Part shown: one piece after another, positions 39,237 through 47,456 of the stretch
How positions within the stretch are numbered: position 1 is the stretch's first letter
Layout: every line of letters begins with the position of its first letter
Source: Arthrobacter gengyunqii
GTDB lineage: Bacteria > Actinomycetota > Actinomycetes > Actinomycetales > Micrococcaceae
Assembly (NCBI RefSeq): GCF_023022985.1
Contig: NZ_CP095461.1
Coordinates: forward strand, 2,914,001 to 2,978,000
Length of the DNA stretch: 64,000 bases
Direction: 5' to 3'
The notes under the pieces: generated by a model
What the model saw: only the letters and a program-made list of their open reading frames with translations
Database searches by the model: none
What the model was told of the DNA's origin: nothing
Position numbers and translations under genes: made by a program

Positions 39237-40175
39237 CTACTGTAAGAGCTTGTGATAGGCATCCTGGCGCTCGTCGGCAATCGTAAATCCTGCCGTCGCC
39301 AGGGACAGCACCCCGCCGCCCGCTTTGAAACCCGCAGCGGTTTTGGTCAGCTCGCGCCACCCGCCCGTGGGGAGAGCCCACTTCGATCCGTTGGCATCCA
39401 CCCGGTTCCTGTAGCCGGGCGAGTGCTCGTAAAGCATCTTGCTGGGTTTGGGCCTGTACTCCAACACGTTGATGGACTTGAGGATCCACCGCCCGTCCGT
39501 CACCCACCGCCCGCGTGCCCAATGCCGCACACGTTCAGCTGCAGTCAGGTAGCGGATGTAGACGGGGGAAGGGGTTGGAATTTTCACGACCGTCTGCCGC
39601 GACGAGGGCAGCTTGGCCAAATTGCCCATGACCCCCGTGATCACCGTGCCGGTCCGGCCCGTGACAACGTTTGTGAGGGCATGGTCCCCCAAAACGATGG
39701 CGGTCAGTTTGCCCGCTGTCTCTTCCTCCAGCCGGTTGTAGTTCCCGGCCAGGACTGCAGCTGAATCCGCTGCCCGCCCCAGCCGGAGCTCCGGGGAAGG
39801 AAGCATGGACACCGGGCTGCCTTCGGGTTGGCCTGCAGATTCCAGCACCTCCTGGTTGATGGAGTCAATGTGCAGCATCAACGCATCCCGCTGTGCCACA
39901 AGCTCTCTGATTTCCACCGCGAACTGCGCCAGCACGCTGCTTGCCTGGTCCGCCATTTGAGCCAGCAGCCCGGCGTGGGGCATGACGGTGCCGAAGGCCT
40001 CCTGGATTTCCGGGGCTCCGTCTCCCGAGTAGTGCGCGTCCAGCTGCATCCATGTGGCCGCGGTTCTTTCCACACTTGTGAGATAGGCCTGCCCGGCGGC
40101 ACCGACGCCTGGAGCGGCAGCCTCGACGGCGTCCGGCGAAGCCCACGCGAAAAGAGCCTCTGTGTCAGCAGACAT
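39237..40175 (-). CDS. type-VII-like secreted/toxin-like protein, N-terminal part
   Basis: A 312-aa protein with a helical N-terminal 110 residues (EALFAWASPDAVEAAAPGVG, YSGDGAPEIQEAFG) that recalls WXG100/LXG-type substrates; the W-x-G turn reads YSGDG here. A middle domain (VLGDHALTNVVTGRTGTVI, IRYLTAAERVRHWARGRWV) is unrecognised. It ends GGGVLSLATAGFTIADER, where homologous proteins usually run on into a Gly-rich tail; that tail is the next ORF. AGAAGGA precedes the ATG. It overlaps the upstream gene by one base (TGATG). Confidence 0.6.
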   Translation of the reverse strand: MSADTEALFAWASPDAVEAAAPGVGAAGQAYLTSVERTAATWMQLDAHYSGDGAPEIQEAFGTVMPHAGLLAQMADQASSVLAQFAVEIRELVAQRDALMLHIDSINQEVLESAGQPEGSPVSMLPSPELRLGRAADSAAVLAGNYNRLEEETAGKLTAIVLGDHALTNVVTGRTGTVITGVMGNLAKLPSSRQTVVKIPTPSPVYIRYLTAAERVRHWARGRWVTDGRWILKSINVLEYRPKPSKMLYEHSPGYRNRVDANGSKWALPTGGWRELTKTAAGFKAGGGVLSLATAGFTIADERQDAYHKLLQ

Positions 40176-40534
40176 CAATTTGTCCTTCTCAGGAAGGTTT
40201 CGCCTCGAACGCCCGGCAGTGCCGCTGCCAGGCTCGACCCCGCTGTGCCCGCCATCACCCTGTCCGCTTCGGCGATAACGTTCACTGCCTGACGGACGCC
40301 GCCCACCGCATTGCCTATCCTCGTTTCGGTCGCCTCGGACTGGAGCAGCATGTTTTGCCAAAGTTCGTCCAGAGCCCGCACCACGGTTCCGGATCCGCCG
40401 GAGCACGCCCACTGCGCGTCCATCAGGCGGTGACGCAGTGTTGACAGCGCTGCCTCCCTGGCGTCGCTGTCCTCAACCTGCGCGAGAGTGCGTTCGCAAC
40501 CTTCCACATTTACGCTGTAATGTCCCAGCGGCAT
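40175..40534 (-). CDS. WXG100-like small helical protein
   Basis: A 119-aa, mostly helical protein, the size and position of an ESAT-6/WXG100 partner or DUF6507-type protein. The central segment is WACSGGSGTVVRALDELWQN, followed by a second helix (RIGNAVGGVRQAVNVIAEAD). The GGGGAGTGGGG stretch supports ATG 40534. It heads the five-gene minus-strand cluster and its stop overlaps the next ATG (TGATG). No EccC-type secretion ATPase is in the window, so export would need a system elsewhere. Confidence 0.6.
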   Translation of the reverse strand: MPLGHYSVNVEGCERTLAQVEDSDAREAALSTLRHRLMDAQWACSGGSGTVVRALDELWQNMLLQSEATETRIGNAVGGVRQAVNVIAEADRVMAGTAGSSLAAALPGVRGETFLRRTN

Positions 40535-40737
40535 GGTCCCCACTCCCCTAGTCCGTTCGGTGTCTGCCTCTCAACCTAGGGGGTTCCCCGAGCCTCGTCC
40601 ATGGACGGAACTACCCGGTGGATAACGCAAAATGCCCCCCCGTTGAGGGAATATCCGCTGTGCTCATTGCGGCACGCCTCGGGGGTCTCTTACGTTGGGT
40701 CTCCGGCCACCCGGCCAAACACACTGAGGAAGGTCTT

Positions 40738-41034
40738 ATGGAGCCCAAGCTGCGCGTCGCCATCCAGTTCGGCATCGACCTCCGGCAGGTACGGCTGGTG
40801 GTTCGAGGCCGGGTCACGGAACAGAACTCCAAGGTGCTGTACGTGCTGGCCCGACGCGCCAACGCCACTCTGCCCGGCCTGTTGGTAGTGCTTGACCTTC
40901 ATCTGGCGACGATTACCGCTGCCGCGCTCACGGAACTTCGCCGCAGTTCCGAAACCGGTGCGCTGCCCCTGCTGACCGGTCATGCCGAGTCGCTGGCCCC
41001 GCGGCAGCTGAGCATCCTGGCTCCCGCCGCCTGA
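40738..41034 (+). CDS. STAS-like small protein
   Basis: A 98-aa protein whose strand-helix pattern (VRLVVRGRVTEQNSKVLYVL, LPGLLVVLDLHLATITAAAL) resembles STAS domains of anti-sigma-factor antagonists. The phosphorylatable Ser/Thr would fall near LATITAAAL, but a clear D-S-[ST]-G motif is missing. GAGGAAGG precedes the ATG. It diverges from the type-VII-like cluster and no sigma or anti-sigma gene is near. Assignment is tentative. Confidence 0.55.
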   Translation: MEPKLRVAIQFGIDLRQVRLVVRGRVTEQNSKVLYVLARRANATLPGLLVVLDLHLATITAAALTELRRSSETGALPLLTGHAESLAPRQLSILAPAA

Positions 41035-41064
41035 GGGCTTCAGAGGGATAAGGGCGCCGAAGGC

Positions 41065-42240
41065 CTAAGGTTCCAAGGGCCCGACGGCGGGCCTTGCCTG
41101 CACTGCGGCCAGTCGCGTCACCGCCTCCGTCAGCACCTCCGGTGAGCAGGCGAAGTTCAGCCGTGCGAAGCCTGTGCCGTGACGTCCGAATTTCAGGCCC
41201 GGTTCCAGCGCAACCTGCCCCTGTTCCAAGGCTATTGCCGCCGGATCCCCGCCCCAGCCGAGACCCCGGAAGTCCAGCCACGCGAGGTAGCCCGCCGCAG
41301 GGGGACGGTAGATAACCTCGGGCAGATGCGCTGACAGAAGCTCGGCCAGCAGTTCCCGGTTCGTTGCCAGGGAGTCCAGGACCCCTGCCAACCACGGCCC
41401 GCCGTCGTCATAAGCCGCCACCGACGCATGCAGGCCCAGGATGGAGGTCCGGGCCGAGACTTCCTCGGGCATCGAATCCAGTTGCAGGCGGGTACGGTCG
41501 CTCGAGCCAACCATCACCGCGCATTTGGTTCCGGCAATGTTCCACGCCTTGCTGGCTGCCGTGACGCAGATGCCAAACTCCCGCGCCGCCTCAGACACGG
41601 ACAGATAGGGAGTGAACGCCTCGGAGTCGTAGGTCAGCGGCGCGTGGATTTCGTCGCTGATCACCGCGACTCCATACTTCGCGGACAAATCCGCGAGCGC
41701 CCGCAGGGTTTCGGCAGAATGCACCAGGCCCAGCGGATTGTGCGGGTTGCACAGCAGCATGGCATCCGCTCCCCGCGCGAACGCACGCTCCAGTGCAGGA
41801 AGATCCAGCCGCCAACCGGTTCCCGTGAGCAGCAGCGGAACTTCCACCACTGTGGCCTCGGCTTCCGGCGGCAGCTCATAGAACGGCGGATAGACCGGCG
41901 GAGTGATCACCACCGAGCCGTCCACGGGCACCGTCTGACGCAGGCATTCGACGATGGCAACACTGACGTCGGTGGTGGTCCGTATATCCCCCGGATCCAC
42001 CTGCCAGCCCCAGGTCCGCCCCGCGTATCCGGCAAAGGCTTGGGCGACGGGTTCCGGCCCCGCTATGTAGCCGGTGTCCGAGGCCAGGACCCGGGCGATA
42101 ATTGCCTGCTGCACCGGTTCGGCCAGCGGATAGTCCATCTCCGCCACGAACAACGGCAGGACATCGGCCGGGTAGGTCTGCCACTTGTAACTGGTCCGGG
42201 CCCGCAGCACGGACAGCGGCTCGGCGACGATCTTCATCAT
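41065..42240 (-). CDS. MalY/PatB-type PLP enzyme (C-S lyase/aminotransferase)
   Basis: A 391-aa fold-type I PLP enzyme. MalY/PatB features are FVAEMDYPLAEPVQQAI, TPPVYPPFYELP, LCNPHNPLGLVHS and ISDEIHAPLTYD; the PLP Lys is in ASKAWNIAG near residue 229. Family members are cystathionine beta-lyases (C-S bond cleavage). Two ATGs (42240, 42237) are both possible starts. It diverges from the methyltransferase gene over 54 bases. Confidence 0.9.
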   Translation of the reverse strand: MMKIVAEPLSVLRARTSYKWQTYPADVLPLFVAEMDYPLAEPVQQAIIARVLASDTGYIAGPEPVAQAFAGYAGRTWGWQVDPGDIRTTTDVSVAIVECLRQTVPVDGSVVITPPVYPPFYELPPEAEATVVEVPLLLTGTGWRLDLPALERAFARGADAMLLCNPHNPLGLVHSAETLRALADLSAKYGVAVISDEIHAPLTYDSEAFTPYLSVSEAAREFGICVTAASKAWNIAGTKCAVMVGSSDRTRLQLDSMPEEVSARTSILGLHASVAAYDDGGPWLAGVLDSLATNRELLAELLSAHLPEVIYRPPAAGYLAWLDFRGLGWGGDPAAIALEQGQVALEPGLKFGRHGTGFARLNFACSPEVLTEAVTRLAAVQARPAVGPLEP

Positions 42241-42294
42241 GGCGCCCAACCTACAGCTAACGCGCCCGGCTGCAGAAGAACTAGGCTGGTAGTC

Positions 42295-43518
42295 ATGCCG
42301 GATACTTCCCTTGCCCATGTCCTGTCCTCCGAAGGCTGGGAACTGCTGAACTCCCTCGGCCCGTATCTGGAGTCCGAATCCTTCAAACTCAACACTGACC
42401 TGCGCAAGGCTGGGCATTCCCCCGAGGTGGTTGCCGCCGTCCTAACCCAAGCCCGGCTGCGAATGAAGGCGCGGACCAAGTTTGGACCGTTCGCGGAGCA
42501 CATGCTGTTCACCGCCCCCGGTCTGGAACAGGCCACCCGGCTGAATGTTGCAGCCCTGCACGCCCAGCGCTACGTTCAGGCCGGTCTGGACAAGATTGCT
42601 GACCTGGGCTGCGGAATCGGCGCCGATTCCCTGGCGCTCGCCACCTTGGACCGGCAGGTCACCGCCGTCGAACTTGACGAGATCACTGCCGCCGCGGCCA
42701 CCATCAACCTCATGCCCTGGCCCAACGCCACGGTGGTCCAGGGCGCCGCCGAGGACTTCGATCTGGACGGGTTCGACGGCGTGTGGCTGGATCCTGCCCG
42801 CCGCACCACGTCCACCTCCGGCACCACCCGCATCTTCGATCCGGAGGCCTTCTCCCCTCCGTTGTCCTTCGTGGAATCCCTGGCCGACCGCGGCCTGCCG
42901 GTGGGCGTGAAGATGGGCCCGGGCATTCCGCACGAGGCCCTGCCGGCAAACTGTGAAGCGCAGTGGGTATCAGTGGACGGTGACGTCACCGAGGCGACGC
43001 TGTGGTTCAATGCCCTGCGCCGCGACGGCGTCCGCCGAGCGGCCCTGGTGATTGGTCCCGAGGGTGCCGCGGAGCTCACCTCGCCGGTGGATTACGACGC
43101 CGGGTCCCAGGACGTGGGCATTGGTCCCGTGGACGCCTACTTATATGAGCCCGACGGCGCGGTGATCCGCGCGGGCCTCGTCGCCGACGTCGCGCGTTCC
43201 CTGGGCGGGCACCTGCTGGATCCGCACATTGCCTACATTGGTGCCCCGGAGTTGCTGCACACGCCGTTTGCCCGCGCCTACAGGGTGCTTGAGGTCCGCC
43301 CGTACAACGTCAAGGCCCTCAAAGCCTGGGTAAAGGCCAACGGAATCGGCGTGCTGGACATTAAGAAGCGCGGCATGTCAGTGACCCCCGAGGAACTGCG
43401 AAAGCAACTGCTCACCGGTTCCGGGAAGGGCCCCAACAAGGCAACCCTGGTGCTGACGCGCTTGGGCGAGGACCGGGTGGCCATCGTGGTGGAGCCGGTG
43501 GCGCTGCCCGCCGCGTAG
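42295..43518 (+). CDS. class I SAM methyltransferase with THUMP-like C-terminal domain
   Basis: A 407-aa methyltransferase. SAM-binding motif I is IADLGCGIGADSLAL (about 101-115), acidic motif II AVELDEITAA, and motif IV DGVWLDPARR. The C-terminal region (EVRPYNVKALKAWVKANG, LDIKKRGM) is the THUMP-like module of an actinobacterial family of unknown substrate, likely RNA. ATG 42295 is chosen; a much longer open frame upstream is antisense to the MalY gene. Confidence 0.87.
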   Translation: MPDTSLAHVLSSEGWELLNSLGPYLESESFKLNTDLRKAGHSPEVVAAVLTQARLRMKARTKFGPFAEHMLFTAPGLEQATRLNVAALHAQRYVQAGLDKIADLGCGIGADSLALATLDRQVTAVELDEITAAAATINLMPWPNATVVQGAAEDFDLDGFDGVWLDPARRTTSTSGTTRIFDPEAFSPPLSFVESLADRGLPVGVKMGPGIPHEALPANCEAQWVSVDGDVTEATLWFNALRRDGVRRAALVIGPEGAAELTSPVDYDAGSQDVGIGPVDAYLYEPDGAVIRAGLVADVARSLGGHLLDPHIAYIGAPELLHTPFARAYRVLEVRPYNVKALKAWVKANGIGVLDIKKRGMSVTPEELRKQLLTGSGKGPNKATLVLTRLGEDRVAIVVEPVALPAA

Positions 43519-43528
43519 GTTCCGCAGC

Positions 43529-44341
43529 CTACGCGCGGGAGAACTCGCTGGCCTCCCGCACCTGCTCCGCAGTGGGCCGCACCCCGGTGTACAGCACGAA
43601 CTGTTCCTCTGCTTGGATGGCAATGACTTCCGCACCTGTAATTACGGGCTTTCCTGCGGCGCGGGCTGCAGTGATGAGCGGCGTTTCGGCTGGAAGTGCG
43701 ACGACGTCGAACACTGTGCGTGCCGCAGCGATGGCCGGGTCAGTGAATGCCTGAACGGTTTCATGCTCGCCGGTCATTCCCAGCGGCGTGACGTTGAGGA
43801 GCAGGTCCGCGGTGCTTTCACCCTGAACGGGCTGCCAGTTGAAGTCGTAAAGATCGGCGAGTGCCCGCCCGGCAGCCTCGTTGCGGGCCACGATTGTCAC
43901 GTCCGTGAAACCGGCATCCCGCAACGCTGCCGCAACAGCCTTGGCCATGCCTCCCGATCCCCGGAGCAACACAGACCAGGACGCCGGCACGTGGTGGTCC
44001 CGCAGAAGCCGGGCGATGGCCAGGTAGTCGGTGTTGTAGGCGGTGAGGACGCCGTCGTCGTTCACTATCGTGTTGACCGACTGGATAGCTTCCGCGGAAG
44101 GATCCAACCGGTCCACGAGTGCTATTACGTCCTCCTTGTACGGCATGGACACCGCACACCCCCGGATCGGCAGGCCGCGGACACCCGCGATGGCCTGGGC
44201 CAGGTCCGCGGGAGCAAACGCTTTGTAGACGAAGTTCAGGTCCAGCAGGTCGTACAGGTAGTTGTGGAAACGCGTTCCGATGTTCGACGGCCGGGCAGCG
44301 AGGGAGATGCACAGGGTCATGTCTTTGTTCAGGATGGGCAT
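43529..44341 (-). CDS. shikimate dehydrogenase-like oxidoreductase
   Basis: A 270-aa AroE-family protein. The catalytic pair is kept: Lys69 in SMPYKEDV and Asp105 in AYNTDYLAI. The NADP(H) loop is GSGGMAKAVAAAL and the C-terminal part has GAEVIAIQAEEQF. The N-terminus MPILNKDMTLCISLA differs from housekeeping AroE, so it may act on a related substrate; the main aroE may lie elsewhere. GGGAGG abuts the ATG at 44341. Confidence 0.85.
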   Translation of the reverse strand: MPILNKDMTLCISLAARPSNIGTRFHNYLYDLLDLNFVYKAFAPADLAQAIAGVRGLPIRGCAVSMPYKEDVIALVDRLDPSAEAIQSVNTIVNDDGVLTAYNTDYLAIARLLRDHHVPASWSVLLRGSGGMAKAVAAALRDAGFTDVTIVARNEAAGRALADLYDFNWQPVQGESTADLLLNVTPLGMTGEHETVQAFTDPAIAAARTVFDVVALPAETPLITAARAAGKPVITGAEVIAIQAEEQFVLYTGVRPTAEQVREASEFSRA

Positions 44342-44503
44342 CCTCCCATTATGTCGGTGGATCCGCGGCGTACGGGAGGTCCCGGATGAGGAGCCGGTGA
44401 ACGCAATGTCGCTTTCCCGCGGATAGGATTGGATCCGGGTTCTCAACCGCGACGATGCGGAAACCGAGTTCCTCCAACAGCTACGTAAACAGCAGGAGAC
44501 AGT

Positions 44504-45652
44504 TTGGAAATCGGTTTCGCCCAGTCGGCACAGTCAACCCTCGGCGTTGAATGGGAGCTGGCACTTGTCGACCGGAGCACCGGGGAATTGGTGTCCGTTG
44601 CCGACGAGGTTCTGCGCGGTGTCAGCGCCGCGCACCCCGGGATCAGTGAGGGCGACGAGCACCCGCACATCAAGCAGGAGCTGCTCGAAAACACCGTCGA
44701 GCTGGTGACCGGCGTGTGCAACACCGTTGCTGATGCCAAGGCTGATCTGACCCGTTCCCTCGAAGCGCTGCGCCGGGTGACCGATCCCATGGGGGTAGAG
44801 CTGTTCTGCTCCGGTTCCCATCCGTTCAGCGCCCCGCGCTCGCAGCCGGTGACCGACAAGGAACGTTACGCGAAGCTGATCGACCGCACGCAGTGGTGGG
44901 GACAGCAGATGCTCATCTACGGGGTCCATGTACACGTAGGCCTCGACAGCCGCGACAAGGTGCTGCCGGTGCTGGACGGCCTGGTCAATTATTTCCCGCA
45001 TTTTCAGGCGCTGTCCGCCTCCTCGCCTTACTGGTCGGGCGAGGACACCGGCTATGCCTCGCAGCGTGCCCTCATGTTCCAGCAGCTGCCCACCGCCGGC
45101 CTTCCTTTCCAGTTCGGTTCCTGGGCCGAGTACGAGTCCTACGTCCAGGACATGTTCACCACCGGAGTCATCGACTCGATCAGCGAGATCCGCTGGGACA
45201 TCCGTCCCGTTCCGGGCCTGGGCACCATTGAAATGCGCGTGTGTGACGGGATGGCCACCATCCAGGATGTGGGCGCCATTGCAGCCCTGACCCAGTGTCT
45301 GGTGGACGAGTTCTCCACCATCCTGGACAAGGGCGGCAGCATCCCCACAATGCCTCCGTGGCACGTGCAGGAAAACAAATGGCGTGCGGCCCGGTATGGC
45401 CTGGACGCCATCATCATCCTTGACGCTGCCGGCAACGAGAAGCTGGTGACGGACCATTTGCTGGAGGATGTCCTGCCCCGCCTGGCTCCTGTTGCGGAGA
45501 AGCTCGGCTGCTCTGCCGAGTTGGCTGACGTGGCATCGATCATTGAACGCGGGGCCGGTTACCAGCGCCAGCGCCGCATCGCAGCAGAAAACGGCGGCGA
45601 TCTGCGCGCGGTTGTCCAGGACGGAATCAGGCAGCTCCGCGGCGAGGCCTGA
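44504..45652 (+). CDS. ybdK: carboxylate-amine ligase, YbdK/GCS2 family
   Basis: A 382-aa ATP-grasp-like glutamate-cysteine ligase type-2 family enzyme. Core motifs are STLGVEWELALVDRSTGEL, EGDEHPHIKQELLENTVELV, HVHVGLDSRDKVL and IRWDIRPVPGLGTIEMRVCD. YbdK has weak gamma-glutamylcysteine ligase activity in E. coli; the real substrates are uncertain. The TTG start is supported by CAGGAGAC upstream. The GCTG microsatellite follows 51 bases after its stop. Confidence 0.88.
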   Translation: MEIGFAQSAQSTLGVEWELALVDRSTGELVSVADEVLRGVSAAHPGISEGDEHPHIKQELLENTVELVTGVCNTVADAKADLTRSLEALRRVTDPMGVELFCSGSHPFSAPRSQPVTDKERYAKLIDRTQWWGQQMLIYGVHVHVGLDSRDKVLPVLDGLVNYFPHFQALSASSPYWSGEDTGYASQRALMFQQLPTAGLPFQFGSWAEYESYVQDMFTTGVIDSISEIRWDIRPVPGLGTIEMRVCDGMATIQDVGAIAALTQCLVDEFSTILDKGGSIPTMPPWHVQENKWRAARYGLDAIIILDAAGNEKLVTDHLLEDVLPRLAPVAEKLGCSAELADVASIIERGAGYQRQRRIAAENGGDLRAVVQDGIRQLRGEA

Positions 45653-45703
45653 CCTGTCGCCCCGGTTGGTTGAGTCGGCCGGCTGGCTCAGTTCGCTGGC
45701 TCA

Positions 45704-45756
<53 letters not shown>

Positions 45757-45838
45757 GCAGCATAACGGGCAGGAGCTAGGCAGAAAATCGAGTATGCCTC
45801 CCGTAACTTCAAACCACGGTTCATGTGATCTACAGCAC

Positions 45839-45844
45839 TAAAAT
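45839..45844 (+). promoter_or_regulatory. putative -10 element of the HNH gene
   Basis: TAAAAT lies 7 bases before ATG 45852, at the distance expected for a leaderless transcript. No Shine-Dalgarno is seen. Low confidence, since the start codon itself is uncertain. Confidence 0.4.
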
Positions 45845-45851
45845 AGAACAC

Positions 45852-47402
45852 ATGTACGAGTCATTGATGGGCGGAGCACCGGACGACAAGCGCCGAGACC
45901 CGGCCCGGACCAGTAGGAACGCCGCTCCGGATGCTTCCGGGCTGAGCTCTGATGCGTCCGTGAGGAGCCCGGCTGCGTCCGGTTCGAGCCCGGAGGCCAT
46001 AGTACTAAGTCCGGACGTCGCCCTCGTGAAAAGCTGGGCCGGAACACTGGCAGGCTCTGTCTCCCCGGACATTCCGGATACCCCGCCCCGCCCCGGGACT
46101 CAGGTCCTGGCGGCACTGATCGACCAGATCCGAGTGTTGGAAGAACTCAAAGCGGCCGCTTCCGCCGCGCAGGCACGGGCAACCGCCGTGTTCGACGTCC
46201 TCACCCGCCGCGCCCAGGCCGCCGCCGGTGCCCGGGCCGAGGATCTGGGCAAGGGCATCGGCGCCCAAATCGGCTTCGCCCGCCGGGAATCCCCGCACCG
46301 CGGCACCCGCCTGCTGGGCCTGGCCCGGATCCTGACCCGGGAAATGCCCCACACCCTGCACGCCCTCACCACCGGGATCATCAGCGAATGGCGTGCCACC
46401 CTCCTGGTCCGCGAAACAACCTGCCTGACCCTGGCCGACCGGCAACGCATCGACGAGATGGTCGCCGGAAACCCGGACGTCCTGGAACGCCTCGGAGACC
46501 GGCAATTGATCGCCCGGATCAAAACCCTCTCCTACGCTTTGGATCCCCACGCCGTGGTGAACCGGGCCGCGAAAGCCACCACGGAACGGTTCGTGTCCTG
46601 CCGGCCCGCCCCGGACACCATGACCTACGTAACCGCCCTGCTCCCCGTGGCCCAGGGTGTGAGCGTTTACGCGGCCCTGACCCGCGAAGCGGACCGGCTG
46701 CGGGCTGCCGGTGACCCCCGGACCAAAGGCCAGATCATGGCCGACACCTTCGTGGAACGCACCACCGGACAGGCCCGGGCCGAAGACGTACGGATCGAAG
46801 TGCAGCTGATCATGACCGACCACACCCTGCTCGCCGGGTCCGCGGAACCCGCGGTCCTGCCCGGTTACGGGATGGTTCCGGCGCAGGTCGCCCGGGACCT
46901 GGTCCGCGCAGGACATGCCCCGGCCAGTGATCAGCACCCACGCAACCCGGCCGACAGCGCCGTTCACACCTGGCTGCGGCGGCTATATGCGGAACCGTCC
47001 ACCGGGCAGCTTGTGGGCATGGATTCGCGGGCACGGCTGGTGCCGAAGGGACTGTCCCGGTTCATCGCGGTCCGGGACCAGGTCTGCCGGATGCCGTGGT
47101 GCGGAGCACCGATCCGGAACATCGACCACATCCGGCCCTTCCACCAGGGCGGACCCACCGCTGCGGAGAACCTGCAGGGACTGTGCGAAGCGTGCAACCA
47201 AGCCAAAGAAGCCCCCGGCTGGAGTTCCGCGGTGCTTCAGCAGGAACCGAAGCCTTCGGGTGCTCCGGCAACGCGGCACACGGTCCAAACGCGCACACCC
47301 GCCGGCCACGTCTACCGATCCACAGCCCCGCCTCAGCCCGGAACGGGCAACCCGGACGGACAGTCCCGGGGAAGGAATCCCGTCCGATTGGGAGCCGGCT
47401 AA
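45852..47402 (+). CDS. HNH endonuclease with DUF222 domain (13E12 family)
   Basis: A 516-aa protein of the actinobacterial 13E12 group. A low-complexity Ser/Pro/Ala N-terminus (to about 60) is followed by the DUF222 helical domain (VLAALIDQIRVLEELKAAAS, ARILTREMPHTLHAL), then a C-terminal HNH nuclease near residue 410-450: RMPWCGAPIRNIDHIRPFHQ and NLQGLCEACNQAKEA. Members are multicopy and linked to mobile introns or repeats; function is unsettled. GTG 45825 is an alternative start. Its 3' end falls in a 26-bp tandem duplication. Confidence 0.88.
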   Translation: MYESLMGGAPDDKRRDPARTSRNAAPDASGLSSDASVRSPAASGSSPEAIVLSPDVALVKSWAGTLAGSVSPDIPDTPPRPGTQVLAALIDQIRVLEELKAAASAAQARATAVFDVLTRRAQAAAGARAEDLGKGIGAQIGFARRESPHRGTRLLGLARILTREMPHTLHALTTGIISEWRATLLVRETTCLTLADRQRIDEMVAGNPDVLERLGDRQLIARIKTLSYALDPHAVVNRAAKATTERFVSCRPAPDTMTYVTALLPVAQGVSVYAALTREADRLRAAGDPRTKGQIMADTFVERTTGQARAEDVRIEVQLIMTDHTLLAGSAEPAVLPGYGMVPAQVARDLVRAGHAPASDQHPRNPADSAVHTWLRRLYAEPSTGQLVGMDSRARLVPKGLSRFIAVRDQVCRMPWCGAPIRNIDHIRPFHQGGPTAAENLQGLCEACNQAKEAPGWSSAVLQQEPKPSGAPATRHTVQTRTPAGHVYRSTAPPQPGTGNPDGQSRGRNPVRLGAG

Positions 47403-47433
47403 ACCTGGTCCGATTGGGAACCGGCTAGACCTG
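47382..47433. repeat. 26-bp tandem duplication at the 3' end of the HNH gene
   Basis: Two adjacent 26-base units (47382-47407 and 47408-47433) differ at only two positions. The HNH stop TAA lies in unit 1; unit 2 carries TAG at the same place. A recent duplication at the gene end is likely. Confidence 0.9.
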
Positions 47434-47456
47434 GCGGGTGTCGATTTGCGCGCTGG

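Noticed and set aside
37049..40534. Complete type VII secretion system
   Set aside because: No EccC, EccD, EccB or mycosin gene is in the window; only substrate-like and accessory genes are seen.
41428..42294. Extension of the methyltransferase frame to 696 aa
   Set aside because: The extra 289 residues are antisense to the MalY gene and do not look like protein; the family start is ATG 42295.
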